Position numbers and translations under genes: made by a program. The notes under the pieces are model-generated. The model was not told the origin of the DNA. It did no database searches and saw only the letters and a program-made list of their open reading frames with translations. Shown here piece after piece: positions 1 through 9,703 of a stretch of DNA of 64,000 nucleotides (position 1 is its first letter; every line of letters begins with the position of its first letter). Source of the DNA: Heterocephalus glaber (lineage: Eukaryota > Chordata > Mammalia > Rodentia > Bathyergidae); the NCBI RefSeq assembly GCF_000247695.1, contig NW_004624747.1, positions 12,106,902 through 12,170,901 on the forward strand, written 5' to 3'.

Positions 1-204
1 ATATATATATATAATTAAATTGGTGGATTTAAAAAAAATCTCTTCAGATGAACAGAGAGAACTAGCAGCCTCGGTGATCACTTTGTGTGACACCAGAAGC
101 TGTCACACATCCCTGGAGATCTGAGGGTGTGTCCCCAAGATGGAACCAATCACTCATGACAGCAAAAATGGTACAGAGCCCTGTCCTAATACAACAACTA
201 GTGA

Positions 205-322
205 CTCATTTATTTCTTACAATAACCAAGAAGTAAGCGCTATCCTTATCCTCATTTTACAGATGAGAAAGCAGAGGCCCATAACAATGGACTAACTTAC
301 CAAAGCCACAGAGGCAGAGCTG
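205..322 (+). repeat. MIR fragment
   Basis: Contains the MIR core pattern of a lowest-order element (CCTCATTTTACAGATGAGAA, then GAGGC and CACAGAG). It is an old mammalian SINE, heavily diverged. Confidence 0.6.
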
Positions 323-325
323 GCA

Positions 326-500
326 CTGGGTGCAGCAGTACACTCCTGTAATCCCAGCACTCTGAAGCTGAGGCAGGAGGATTGCAAGTTCAAGCCCAGC
401 CTGAGCAACTTAGTGACTGAGACCCTGCCTCAACATAAAAAATAAAAGAGCTGGGATGTAGCTCAGTGGTAGGGCTCCCCTGGGTTCAATCCTGTTAAAA
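326..500 (+). repeat. B1-like/ID composite SINE
   Basis: A 7SL-derived monomer (CCTGTAATCCCAGCACTCTG, GAGGCAGGAGGATTGC, GAGACCCTG) with an A-rich tail is followed by an ID module (GCTGGGATGTAGCTCAGTGG) and a second A-rich tail. The head-to-tail fusion of 7SL and tRNA modules is typical of non-murid rodents. Confidence 0.7.
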
Positions 501-944
501 CAAAAACAAAGACAAAGCTTGAGGCAGAACTTGGATCTGCATCCAGATAGTCTCTGAGCACATGTGCCCAAAGAGGAATAGCATGGCTTGAGGGATGTTC
601 TCGGGCTGCCCGGAGAAGGTGGCACAGCTCAGTGCCCACATCCTGTGCCAGCTCTCAAGATTATTCAGTCTTTACCACTATGCTAAAATGTTGTCCACAC
701 TACCTGTCACCTTTCATGGGGCCAAGAGTGATTAATGACTCCTCAATGCATACAAGAAAACAGTCACAAAGAGTTCACTGCAGTGAGTCATCGGTGAGGT
801 TGGGGTCTCCAGGCAGGTTGTCTGACCCTCTCTTCCCACTGCCTTCTACTCTCACCCTTCTATGACTTGTACCATTGCCCCATTCTCCCCTATTTCTGAT
901 CTTTACCCCATCTTTCACCCTCAGTCTTGCTCTCCGAGTATAGT

Positions 945-1300
945 CGTTAAGAACATGGACTGTGGAGCCAAATCATATGGGTTCAAATCTCAGCTCTCTA
1001 AACCTCAATTGATCCATCTGTAAAAATGGGGATAAGAATAGTATTTACTGCAATAGCTTGTTATGAAAAATTTAATAGATCCTGGGCCGGGGATTTAGCT
1101 CAGTGGTTCTGCCGCCTGCCTTGCAAGAACAAGGACCTGAGTTCGATCCCCGGTACCAAAAAAAAAAAAAAAAAGAGAGAGAGAATTCGAGGCAGGTGGT
1201 GGAACCACTGAGCTAAATCCCTGGCCCCTTAAAAAAAAAAAATTCAAAAGATCCATATAAGTTAAATGCTTGGGACAGTGCCTTGCACACATAAGTACTG
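945..1300 (+). repeat. MIR element split by two later insertions
   Basis: MIR-like sequence runs from about 945 (ACATGGACTGTGGAGCC) to 1076 and resumes at 1249 (TTAAATGCTTGGGACAGTGC). It is interrupted by the ID foldback at 1083-1248, and the U2 retrocopy at 1302-1340 sits at its end. Confidence 0.6.
1083..1248. mobile_element. ID SINE foldback pair
   Basis: A complete plus-strand ID with polyA (1083-1174) is followed by a minus-strand copy of the ID 5' half (about 1186-1228) and a short A run. A 6-base direct repeat AGATCC at 1077-1082 and 1249-1254 brackets the whole unit, so both halves appear to have arrived together. Confidence 0.7.
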
Positions 1301-1301
1301 T

Positions 1302-1340
1302 ATACTACACTTGATCATAGCCAAAAGGCCGAGAAGCGAT
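1302..1340 (-). pseudogene. U2 snRNA 5'-end retropseudogene
   Basis: On the minus strand these 39 bases match the first 39 nucleotides of U2 snRNA (starting ATCGCTTCTCGGCC) with a single A-to-T change at position 24. A perfect 12-base direct repeat CATAAGTACTGT flanks it at 1290-1301 and 1341-1352. There is no promoter and no downstream U2 sequence, so it is a 3'-truncated retrocopy and not an RNA gene. Confidence 0.9.
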
Positions 1341-1378
1341 CATAAGTACTGTGTAAATTTGTGTGATTATCTTTATGA

Positions 1379-1501
<123 letters not shown>

Positions 1502-1689
1502 TGAGGTTACTGTCATGCACAGAGGGACTGAAGTTTCACAATTCAGACAGAACTTTCCAGAAGGCAGAGAAGAATGGGGGCACCAAATCCTAGGGCCCCC
1601 AGAATCCTGGTCTCCTGGTGTCTGTCCACTAGGACTTTGGGCTGGGGAAGCAGAGGATCTGAAATCCTAGATCTCAAGTCCAAAGGCCC

Positions 1690-2075
1690 TACGGATTAGT
1701 CACCTTTCCATCACTATTACAAATACTGGACACAGGATACTTGTGAAGTAAACAGAATAAGGAGAGGTTTGTTTTGGCTCACAGTTGTGTAGGTTCAAGT
1801 CCAAGGTCAGGCATCTCCATGGGTTTTGGTCACTGGTGAGGGTGGTAGGAGCATGTGTTAGAGTGAGTGCTCACATTGTAAATGAGGAAGCAGTGAGAGG
1901 GGGTGGGCAGGTTCCTATAATCCCTTTGGAGGGAAGCACGTCCTCCAGTGACCTAATGACCTCCCACTAGGCTCCACTTCCTAAAGATTCCACCACCTCC
2001 CAACATTAGTACATTGGAAGACCAAGCCTTATATATGGACCTGTGGGGGACGTTCAACATTCAAAGCGTAGCACT
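1690..2075. repeat. Ancient interspersed repeat, possibly a MaLR LTR
   Basis: The pattern TTTTGGCTCACAGTTGTG, followed by TTCAAGTCCAAGGTCAGG and CTCCCAACATTAGTACATTG, resembles widespread old mammalian LTR/MaLR-type sequence. The family assignment is from memory and uncertain. Confidence 0.35.
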
Positions 2076-2084
2076 CCATGTTAC

Positions 2085-2172
2085 TGCCTTGTTTTGTAAA
2101 TGAGGAAGCTAAGCTTCAGATAGGTTAAATGACTTCCTGAGGTCACACAGCCACATGATCAAACTAGGATTT
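2085..2172 (+). repeat. MIR fragment
   Basis: AAATGAGGAAGCTAAGCTTC followed by TCACACAGCCACATGATC is the MIR core. Confidence 0.6.
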
Positions 2173-2511
2173 TTACCCAGATTATGTGACTCCAAACCCT
2201 TTTCTTTTCTCTATAGTCTAATATCTCTCTAGTTCTCTCCTCACCCCATCCAATGTTTGAATACCCTCTACAAATGCACATGTGTTCACCATTTTCATTT
2301 CCTAATGCCAGGGCTGGCTTTGTCTGGTAGAAAACTTCTTGCATTGAGCTCAAAATTCTCTTCCCCCCCACCATGAACACTACCCAGTGGTTCTTGTTCT
2401 AGCTTTTGGGGACCCACCGAACAATTTTGATCCCATCCCCATGTCCTTTACAATCTTCAGAAATAGCTGATTCTAACTTCTATTGTTACCTTTTGCCTGC
2501 TGTGACTCTAG

Positions 2512-2577
2512 CTATGGCTGGTTCAACACAAGCCTGATTATAGAGGGGAAGCACTACTTGAAGTGGCTGACTGAGAG
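2512..2577 (+). CDS. DAO: DAO coding exon, residues 129-151
   Basis: The exon opens by completing codon 129 (AG|C, Ser; human has Gly here as I recall) and reads [21 protein letters not shown], ending in AG before a GTAAGA donor. The acceptor is CTCTAG. Tyr-Gly-Trp-Phe followed by the Leu-x-x-Glu-Gly segment is typical of the vertebrate DAO/DDO family. The exon has 66 bases, phase 1 in and phase 2 out, with no stop or frameshift. Confidence 0.96.
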
Positions 2578-3473
2578 GTAAGATTTTAAGATTCAGTTTG
2601 AGGAAGACACCTGCCAGGGACCAAGCTGTAGGAGGAGACTGGCCAGGGGATTCTTCTCCTTTTTGCTCAACTGTTAGAGTTGAAGAAAACCCTTAGGTGA
2701 AGCATGGGAGCTATCCTTTCTCCTGATCCCCACTGCGCACCAAGGCTGTCGTTCTTTCACCTGGCTGGGCTTTAGAACCACATGGGGAGCTTTGGACTTG
2801 TTATATTTATTAGTAACTTCACTAAAATTCTTAGTGTTTGTATAGTTGTTTTACATGGGTTCTCTTAAATTTTATAGACCTTATTTACATCATTTGCAAA
2901 ATATAGTTGTCCTTTATTTCTCTCTGTCTCTCTCTTTTCTTCTCTAATTGCTTTGGCCAGTATTCCTAGAACAATGATAACTCATCAAGTGATAATGGAT
3001 GTGCTTGTCTTGTTCCTGAGGTTAACAAAAATCTCATCATGTTGCAAATTATCAAACACTGGCTTGAGGGAGATTTTGACATTCATAGTCATATACAGTC
3101 ATATTAAGGAAGATTGCATATATTTCCTAGATTTTACTACTTTATTATTTTTTTAGAAATATGGAATGAATGGTGACTTTTATAAATGACTAAGGGCGAA
3201 TATTTTAAAATAGAAATTTCAGGATTCTACTTTATACTTAATAAATTAGAACTCCCTGGGAAGGAGTTCGTCAGAATTTTGTAATTTAAGAAGTTCCTTG
3301 GATGATTCTAGTTATCAGCCTGGTTTAGAAATTGCTGTACTGATGGGATTATTTCTCCTAACAAGTGTGGGACACTTAATGGCTCCTATCCAGAGTCTTC
3401 GAGGAGAAAATGTTCCCCAATTTTTTATCTTGAGGCTATTTTAACATGAAGAGATTATACTTTAGCTTATCTT

Positions 3474-3479
3474 CATTTG

Positions 3480-3514
<35 letters not shown>

Positions 3515-3588
3515 GGTACCGGGGATCAAACTCAGGACCTTGCGCTTTTGAGGCAGGCAGTGGAACCACTGAGCAAAATCCCCAGCCC
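3474..3588 (-). mobile_element. ID SINE with (ATT)n tail
   Basis: A minus-strand ID element whose tail has become an ATT repeat (about 3481-3513). A perfect 15-base direct repeat ACTTTAGCTTATCTT flanks it at 3459-3473 and 3589-3603. Confidence 0.88.
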
Positions 3589-3628
3589 ACTTTAGCTTAT
3601 CTTGGTCAGCTTACTCCCTAGTCTTTCG

Positions 3629-3714
3629 ATTTTTTTTTTTTTTTTTAATACTGGGGATTGAACTCAAGGCCTTTGCAGGCCCTCCCCAGTGAGCTGCATC
3701 CCCAGCCCCGCTCT
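3629..3714 (-). mobile_element. Older ID-like SINE
   Basis: A T run followed by AATACTGGGGATTGAACTCA and GAGCTGCATCCCCAGCCCC, the diverged ID type ending in GCTGCATCCCCAGCCC. Confidence 0.65.
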
Positions 3715-4136
3715 TGGACATTTCAAGGGAAGGATGGATGTCCTCAGTCTACCTCCTTCCTCATGCCCTGCTTCTGACAAAGGAGCGTTTGGCCTTTGCC
3801 CAGCCCTGCCTCTTCTCCACCCCAAACCTGATCGCCTTTGACATCGCAAAGCCATGTGGTGTTCACTGAAAGGGAGAAAGTACAGAGGGTCCCAATCCCT
3901 CACTAAAGGACCTTTAGAAAGACCCTTCTCTGTTTGCCCAATGAGGGACAGGGCCTCTAGAGGACAAGGCTCCCCTGGGAACATTTTGTGGACAACTAGT
4001 CCAGCATGGTGCTCATGATTTGATTTGATGATATGGCCAGTTTCTCAAGGAGCCCATAGAAAGGTCCCCTATGTCACTTTAGGAGGGAAGGGGTAAGAAC
4101 TGGATTGTAAGCTTCTGATGTATCTGTCCATGCCAG

Positions 4137-4191
4137 GTTGACTGAGAGGGGAGTGAAATTCTTCCAGCGGAAGGTGGAATCTTTGGAGGAG
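4137..4191 (+). CDS. DAO: DAO coding exon, residues 151-169
   Basis: This 55-base exon completes Arg151 and encodes LTERGVKFFQRKVESLEE between a TGCCAG acceptor and a GTGAGC donor. The segment leads into the strand and helix of the FAD domain that carries the next exon's Asn-Ser-Thr-Gly motif. It is the smallest DAO exon in the window and ends in phase 0. Confidence 0.95.
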
Positions 4192-4429
4192 GTGAGCTGC
4201 AGGGTTGGGAGGGGATGGATGTGGCTGGGAGAAGGCCTCTGTTTCCTGATGCTGGGTTGGTGGCCCTTTTCAAGCTCCTAGAATCCCCTTTAGCCCTGTC
4301 CCAGACCTTAGCCCTTTTCTCAATCCCAGGAGGAAGCAGGCATGCTGAGGGAGGCGGTGTCTGCCTTGTGTTGGTTACAGGAACAAAGGAACAGCAAAAT
4401 TGCAGTGGCCATTAATTTATTAATTTAGC

Positions 4430-4578
4430 TGGCCATGGTGGCCCACTCCTGTAATCCCAACACTCAGGAGGCTGATGCAGGAGGACTGTTGCAAGTTCAA
4501 GGCCAGGCTGGGCTACATATAATGAGTTTAAGGCCAGCCTGAACTACATAACAAGACCCTGTCTCAAGAAAAAAGGGG
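4430..4578 (+). mobile_element. B1-like SINE
   Basis: CCATGGTGGCCCACTCCTGT through AAGACCCTGTCTCAAGAAAA, including an internally duplicated GGCCAGGCTGGGCTACAT / GGCCAGCCTGAACTACAT segment. Confidence 0.8.
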
Positions 4579-5586
4579 GGACTAATTTATATCTGTGCCT
4601 CAGTGAGTTAAAGGACCGGAGAGCCAGCTGCTTCCCTCTAGTAACAGCTGCACTCCACTCTCAAGGCCCAGACACTAGAATGCTTCCTACTGGCATCTGG
4701 TTTGATGTCTCTGTGAAGTCCTGTCCCTGAGCTAGGGCACTGGACGGAGTCATCCCATCATCATGAATAAGGATTTGGAGCAGCTGCCACCATCTAGCCA
4801 TGGGCTGTGTACCAAGACCTTGACTGTATGACATCATTCATCCCCAGCACTCAGAAAACCCCTTAGCACATGGAAGGTGATCAGCATATGTCGCTACTTG
4901 TATTGTGTAGTGAGGACCCGCCTGTGCTGGGTTGGTCATGATGGACATTTGAGATCCATGGCTGGCTCCAACACAGGCCTACTTGTCAAACACGAGGCTT
5001 ATAGAACAGCAATAGTGCACTGCAATGTGTGTGTCCTTGATTGACCTGGGAGGGGAGTCATTGTGACCAGAATGGGCTGGGTGGGGTGGGCTTAGGGGCT
5101 CATCACATTGCATCATTGATTAACAAGTGTCCCAGACATAGACAGAGCTGGGGCTTCCAGCAAATCTTCTACAAATGTCTTGGCAGAGCGCAAAGGAATG
5201 AAATGAAAAAAGGTCAGTAGGAGAAAGAGAATTATCTTGGCTTCCTTTCTGGCTTCTTCAAGGCTCCAAGGTCTCCCCATCCACAGTATTCATCTTTACA
5301 CCCAGAGTTGCCTGAGGCCCTCATAGCAGCCTGTGAGCAGGCATTTCTGCCCTCTTCTATAATTGGGCACCTGAGTCCTGTGGAAGTTAAGGGACATGTC
5401 TGGTCACATGTTGGGGAAATGGCAGAGAGATTTGGAACCAATCTCCTCTGGTTTCCTCACTGGGCCCCTTGCCACTGTTTCATAGGGAGTAGACAGCCAT
5501 AGAGTAGGAGCAGAGAAAAAAGAGGGGCCAGGGGACACTAAGGTCTTCATTCCTTCCCATCCCCTTTCCCTGTTGGTTGCTTCTAG
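4579..5586. other. DAO intron sequence, nothing recognised
   Basis: About 1 kb of unique-looking intron upstream of the exon at 5587. No repeat, RNA gene or coding homology was recognised; short open frames on both strands here lack family motifs. Confidence 0.5.
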
Positions 5587-5691
5587 GTGGCCAGAGGAGG
5601 AGCGGATGTGATTATCAACTCCACTGGGGTGTGGGCTGGGGCACTGCAGCCAGACCCCCTACTGCAGCCAGGCCGGGGGCAGATCATTAAG
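5587..5691 (+). CDS. DAO: DAO coding exon, residues 170-204 (FAD-domain segment)
   Basis: Exactly 35 codons lie between TTCTAG and GTGAGT. The exon carries the family motif NSTGVWAG (residues 180-187) and PGRGQIIK ending at Lys204. Arg199, the site of the human R199W variant linked to familial ALS, is conserved. Residue 181 is Ser, where human DAO has Cys as I recall it; the motif becomes Asn-Ser-Thr, a formal sequon, although the enzyme is peroxisomal and not glycosylated. Confidence 0.96.
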
Positions 5692-5984
5692 GTGAGTATG
5701 GGCTGAGATCTCCAGCTTTCATTGGTAGGAAGACTGCTGTCCATGCTGGTTTCCTTTCCAAAGCCAGTGGACCAATTGGGGACATCCACTAGAGTAACCC
5801 CAACTTTGGGTGAAGCAAGGACCAACCAGCCTTTGGCATCCCAAGAATTCTCTTTTGGGATTTGATTTTGTTCCCATTCCTGTTCCTGTCCTCCCTCTCC
5901 TCCTCCTCTTCCTTTTCTTTCTCCTTTTTTTTTTCTTTTTTCCCCCCTTTTCTTTTTTTGCAATATTCAAGATTGAACCCAGGG

Positions 5985-6110
5985 GCATTTTGAAACAGGG
6001 TGTTGTTAAATTGCTGAATTGCTCAGGGTGGGCTCAAATTTGTAATCCTCCTGCCTCAGCCTTCCAAGGTGCTGGTATTACAAGCCTGCACCACCACTGG
6101 GATTTCTTCT
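5985..6110 (-). mobile_element. B1-like SINE, diverged, after a pyrimidine tract
   Basis: A C/T-rich stretch (about 5885-5960) precedes TTGAAACAGGGTGTTGTTAA and CTCCTGCCTCAGCCTTCCAA, the reverse of the 7SL monomer. The pyrimidine tract produces spurious Lys/Arg/Glu-rich open frames. Confidence 0.65.
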
Positions 6111-6189
6111 TGAGATCAAAGCCTGTATGGCTATATGTGTACCTAGGTGGGAGCTGCGGCATATATCTGTATTGTAATAAAAATATCAA

Positions 6190-6432
6190 ACACTTAAGGA
6201 CTTTACTAAGTGCTAGGCATAGACTTAAGCACTTGATTGTGTTAATTAATTTACCACCACCCTTTGAGATGGGTACTATCATAGCACCATTGCCACCTTA
6301 CACAGGGAGAGCCCAAGGCACAGAGGAGTCAAGTAATACACAAATTCACACGGCAGCACATGGTGGGACTGGGATTAGAAACGAGGCAACCTGGTTTAAG
6401 AGCCTGGAGCTGCGACCATCATCCCATGCTGC
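6190..6432 (+). repeat. MIR element
   Basis: CACTTAAGGACTTTACTAAG through GGGACTGGGATTAGAAACGA, with the expected cell-count-like core; old and diverged. Confidence 0.65.
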
Positions 6433-6435
6433 CTC

Positions 6436-6600
6436 TCACTCTGTGTGAGTGTGTAGGGGGGTGAGTGTGTAAGTGCATGCCCATTTGTGGGCATGTATGT
6501 GTGCATGCACACATGTGAGTGCGCATGTGTGCATTCATAGGTGTGCTGGCTTGTGTGGTACTGATGAGGGCTAACAAATACATACATTTACCTGTGTGTG
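6436..6600. repeat. Degenerate TG/GCATG repeat
   Basis: Alternating purine-pyrimidine runs (GTGTGAGTGTG, GCATGTATGTGTGCATGCAC) decayed from a (TG)n array within the DAO intron. Confidence 0.7.
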
Positions 6601-6846
6601 CTCAGGCTCTTCTAGGGACACAGGGATGAAGATGTGCAGTACTTCGGGAAGCAGGGGTAACTCCCAATCAGGGTGGGTCTTTCTGCAAAAGGCACGTGAT
6701 CAGGTGCATTCTTGGGCAAGAGGGGTCATGAGAGGGACAGAGTTGGCTTTGTCTCTCTCTTGTTAGAACTCTGGCCATGGGAGAGCAAGGTCAAGAGCAG
6801 CCCATTCATCCAGCTACCCTGACAATTCTCTCTCCTTAATCAACAG

Positions 6847-6929
6847 GTGGATGCTCCCTGGATAAAGCACTTCATTCTCACCCACGATCCCAAGAGTGGG
6901 ATTTACACAACCCCATACATCATCCCAGG
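6847..6929 (+). CDS. DAO: DAO coding exon, residues 205-232 (active-site lid)
   Basis: The exon encodes [27 protein letters not shown] plus two bases of Gly232. It contains the loop at residues 216-228 that closes over the active site, with Tyr224 and Tyr228 both present; these position the substrate carboxylate and line the pocket. His217 is present. Compared with the human protein as I remember it, the changes inside the lid are conservative ([10 protein letters not shown] against PERGIYNSPY). The donor GG|GTAAAA is weaker than the others. Confidence 0.96.
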
Positions 6930-7047
6930 GTAAAAACCTGATTTCTCTAGGCCAGAAGAGAGGGTACCTTCATGCCTTTTTATGCTCCTACTCCCTGCCC
7001 CAGGCCCCTTGCTTAGTGTCCACTGTCATGTTCTCCCAGTGTTTTGT

Positions 7048-7140
7048 TTTGTTTTGTCTTTTGGTTCCGGGATAGAACTCGGGTCCTTCCGCTTGCGATG
7101 CAGGCGGCAGAACCACTGAGCTAAATCCCTGGCCCGTCTG
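7048..7140 (-). mobile_element. ID SINE
   Basis: TTGGTTCCGGGATAGAACTC to GAGCTAAATCCCTGGCCC. Direct repeats TCTCCCAGTRTTTTGT at 7032-7047 and 7141-7156 differ at one base. Confidence 0.88.
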
Positions 7141-7224
7141 TCTCCCAGTATTTTGTGAGTTCAAACAATTAAATCCCTGGAAAGGTAGGACTCAGCCTTG
7201 ATTGGTGTCCATCTTAAATATTCG

Positions 7225-7425
7225 TTTGGATGACAGTAGTAGTAAGGCTGGGACAAAGGTGGCAAGCGTAATGGCAGCGACACCAGATGATATCGGGGTG
7301 AGGATAGAATGGGGAGTAGTAATGGTAATGACAATGGCGACTGGGGTGGTGCTAACGGTGATGTTAGCAGAATGGTAATGTTGACAGTGGCAATGACTTA
7401 GTGGAGATGATAGTACAGGTTAGCA
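7225..7425. repeat. Decayed trinucleotide-type repeat
   Basis: Repeated GTAATGG, GATGAT and AGTAGTAG words on the plus strand suggest an old (ATG/GTG)n array, ending about 75 bases before the DAO exon at 7499. Confidence 0.55.
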
Positions 7426-7498
7426 AGGGAGAGCATGGTGATAATCCTCGTTTATCTCGAAGGCTTCGTTTTCCTTGGCCCTCCTCATTTTTACCTAG

Positions 7499-7616
7499 GA
7501 TGCAGGCAGTTACTCTTGGAGGCATCTTCCAGCTGGGGAACTGGAGTGAGATAAACAGTTCCCAGGACCACAACACCATTTGGAAAGGGTGCTGCAGACT
7601 GGACCCCACGTTGAAG
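7499..7616 (+). CDS. DAO: DAO coding exon, residues 232-271
   Basis: The CCTAG acceptor is followed by the base completing Gly232, then [15 protein letters not shown] through CCRLDPTLK, 39 whole codons, and a GTAAGG donor. GGIFQLGNW is a strongly conserved DAO strand near the flavin. Degraded trinucleotide-like repeats lie in the introns on both sides of this exon (about 7225-7425 and 7905-8195), but the exon itself is clean. Confidence 0.96.
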
Positions 7617-7904
7617 GTAAGGTGGAGCTGGGGAAAAGGGCCCTGGACCAGCGACCCAGGAGCTTGGTCATGAACTTCCTAGAGGTTGGGAAGATATCAC
7701 CATTGGGATAACTGGGCAAATTAATTCCAGCAAGGGACCATGGAATACACTAGAATTTGACCATGTACAAGGAAGTCCTTTCTAAGGGTCAATGCAATCT
7801 AACTGGGAATAGCTGAGAACTGCTCCCTCCTGAGATGCCAAAACCACTCATCTGTCTTCAAAAGGTGATGTACTTGTAGCAGAAATCTCGGTCTTCATGT
7901 CTGC

Positions 7905-8195
7905 CTGCTGTGGTGGTGAGCAATGAGGAGGAAGCTGGGGATGGAGCTGGAAGTTGATAATAGTAGTGAAAATGTAGGCGATGACAATGTTGATGAGGTG
8001 GTGACCACTGGTAATATTATGGCAGCAGTCAGTGGCGATGGTGGTGGTGGCAGTTGATGTAGACGGAATGGCTGACAGAATCCATGCAAGGTGATAGTCA
8101 TGATGGTAGCGAATGTGGTAGCCAGTGGAGGTGGTGATGATAGTGGTGATTAATTAGGGTGACTCTGATGGTGTCGGTGGGGATTGTAATGACAG
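7905..8195. repeat. Decayed (GGTGAT)-type repeat
   Basis: Many GGTGGTGA, GATGATAGTGGTGAT and GGCGATGGTGG words form a degenerate array in the intron after the exon at 7499-7616. Together with 7225-7425 it brackets that exon. Confidence 0.6.
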
Positions 8196-8278
8196 TCTGA
8201 AAGCTAACCTGCTACCACCTAAAAATGGCAACAGGAAAAAAAAATCCAGTGATGAGTTGCCAGTATTTTTCTTTCCAG

Positions 8279-8377
8279 AATGCAAGAATTGCTGGTGAAG
8301 CTACTGGCTTCCGGCCAATACGCCCCCAGATGCGTCTGGAAAGAGAACGGCTTCGTGTTGGATCTGCAAACACTGAG
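8279..8377 (+). CDS. DAO: DAO coding exon, residues 272-304 (Arg283)
   Basis: Thirty-three whole codons read [18 protein letters not shown]… to SANTE between TTCCAG and GTATGT. Arg283, which binds the substrate carboxylate, falls in the family signature TGFRPxRP. Other reading frames of this exon are also open on both strands, but only this frame has protein homology. Confidence 0.97.
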
Positions 8378-8967
8378 GTATGTTCTCCTGCCAAGGACAG
8401 CACTGCCCTCCCTGACTCCCAAGGTGACTGGCATTTCCAGGGAGATGTCCACACAGCCTGAGGGCAGGTGGCTAATGGCCTTCTCCCTACAGACAGGGAA
8501 ACCGAAGTTTGATGCTGGTAAAAGATCTGCACTAGGTTACAAAGACAGCAATGCCTTGGTTTGCTAAAATTTGCAGTTGAGTAGAAGAAAGTGAGTACTT
8601 TGTGCCTCACAACCAGCAAGTTTATGTCCTGCAGCAAATCCAGAACACAATGGACCCTATTGGATCTCCCTGCAGCTCTCTGGGATAGGGATAGTTCTCC
8701 CCATCCCTCATGTGAGGAAATCAGAATTTTTCAAGGTGAAACTACTTGCCTGTCAGAGCACTGGTGAGAGAGTTTCCCAGATGTCCGTTTTGTGGCTGCC
8801 TCACCAACTTGGTGGGGGTCCCCTCTGTTGGGGTAGGCCCTGGGTTTGTTGAAGCTAGGAGGGTTGTCCAAGGTTGAAGGGCCTGATCTGAGTAGATGGT
8901 GGCTGGGTGCCCACCAGAAGAGCAGCCTCCCTACTGAGGTCGTCCTTCCTCTCTTATCCAAGTATCC

Positions 8968-8969
<2 letters not shown>

Positions 8970-9022
<53 letters not shown>
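8970..9022. repeat. (TG)n microsatellite
   Basis: About 26 uninterrupted TG dinucleotides in the last DAO intron. It creates artefactual Cys-Val or Thr-His frames. Confidence 0.98.
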
Positions 9023-9024
<2 letters not shown>

Positions 9025-9571
9025 ACATGAAGGTTTTTGTGTGCATATGTGGAGGGGAGCGTCACCCATAGAGTGTAATTTCCTACTGATGGCTTCAGTG
9101 GCGACAAAGGCCTTGAGGTCTTGCCTGGGTTCCCAGGATGCATTACCATGCCATCCAGAGACCACCACCCAGGGCCCCTGACTTTTCTTCCTCCTGGTGG
9201 TTAGAGGTGTGTTTATCCACACAGAGGGTTCAGCAGTCCCGCGTGAGATGGAAATGAGGATGGTGATTTAGGGAACTTCAAAGGTGGAGGAAATCTCTGA
9301 CTTCAAGGTCTGGATGGGACTCCACTTTCCCTGTGCTGTGTGTGGGAAGCAGGCCCCTCTTCAAAGTGGAAGGCAAGAGGCCAGGTGTCCTCCAGATGTG
9401 TGGATGATTCCCAGGGGCCCAGCATTCCACCAAAGCACCGAGAGCAGCTCCTGGCATCTGGCTCTGCCCAGGGTTCTTCAGAAGCTCCCGCGTCTCCCCA
9501 GCCACAAAGCTTCCTTGACCCCTTCTGCGCCCTCTCTTGGACGTGGCTACCTTTTCCCTTGCCTTTCCCAG

Positions 9572-9703
9572 GTCATCCACAACTACGGCCATGGAGGCTA
9601 TGGGCTCACGATTCACTGGGGCTGTGCACTGGAGGCAGCCAAGCTCTTTGGGGAAATCCTGGAAGAAAAGGCGCTATCCCGGATGCCACCATCTCACCTC
9701 TGA
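9572..9703 (+). CDS. DAO: DAO terminal coding exon, residues 305-347 and stop
   Basis: The exon starts after CCCAG and encodes [17 protein letters not shown], the conserved C-terminal DAO signature that contacts FAD, then [23 protein letters not shown] and TGA at 9701-9703. The last three residues Ser-His-Leu are a PTS1-type peroxisomal targeting signal, as in human DAO. Together the eight exons give 735 coding bases, 244 residues plus stop, with no disruption, so the gene looks functional here. Confidence 0.97.
   Translation, partial: VIHNYGHGGYGLTIHWGCALEAAKLFGEILEEKALSRMPPSHL

Noticed and set aside
1085..1160. tRNA-like A and B boxes (TAGCTCAGTGG and GTTCGATCC) in many places
   Set aside because: They belong to tRNA-derived ID SINEs with A tails and target duplications. 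None folds as a complete tRNA with an anticodon arm and acceptor stem, so no tRNA gene is called.
1290..1352. Functional U2 snRNA gene
   Set aside because: Only the first 39 nucleotides are present, with target duplications and no snRNA promoter elements.
5583..5963. Lys/Arg/Glu-rich minus-strand frame
   Set aside because: It arises from a pyrimidine tract and overlaps a genuine DAO exon on the other strand.
5810..6448. 212-codon plus-strand frame
   Set aside because: It runs through a pyrimidine tract, a B1-like SINE and a MIR within a DAO intron; no protein family fits.
8212..8637. Open frames antisense to, or frame-shifted from, the DAO exon at 8279-8377
   Set aside because: Shadow frames of a conserved exon; only the DAO frame has homology.
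8731..9222. 163-codon minus-strand frame across the TG repeat
   Set aside because: It is driven by (CA)n read as Thr-His repeats and lies in a DAO intron without homology.
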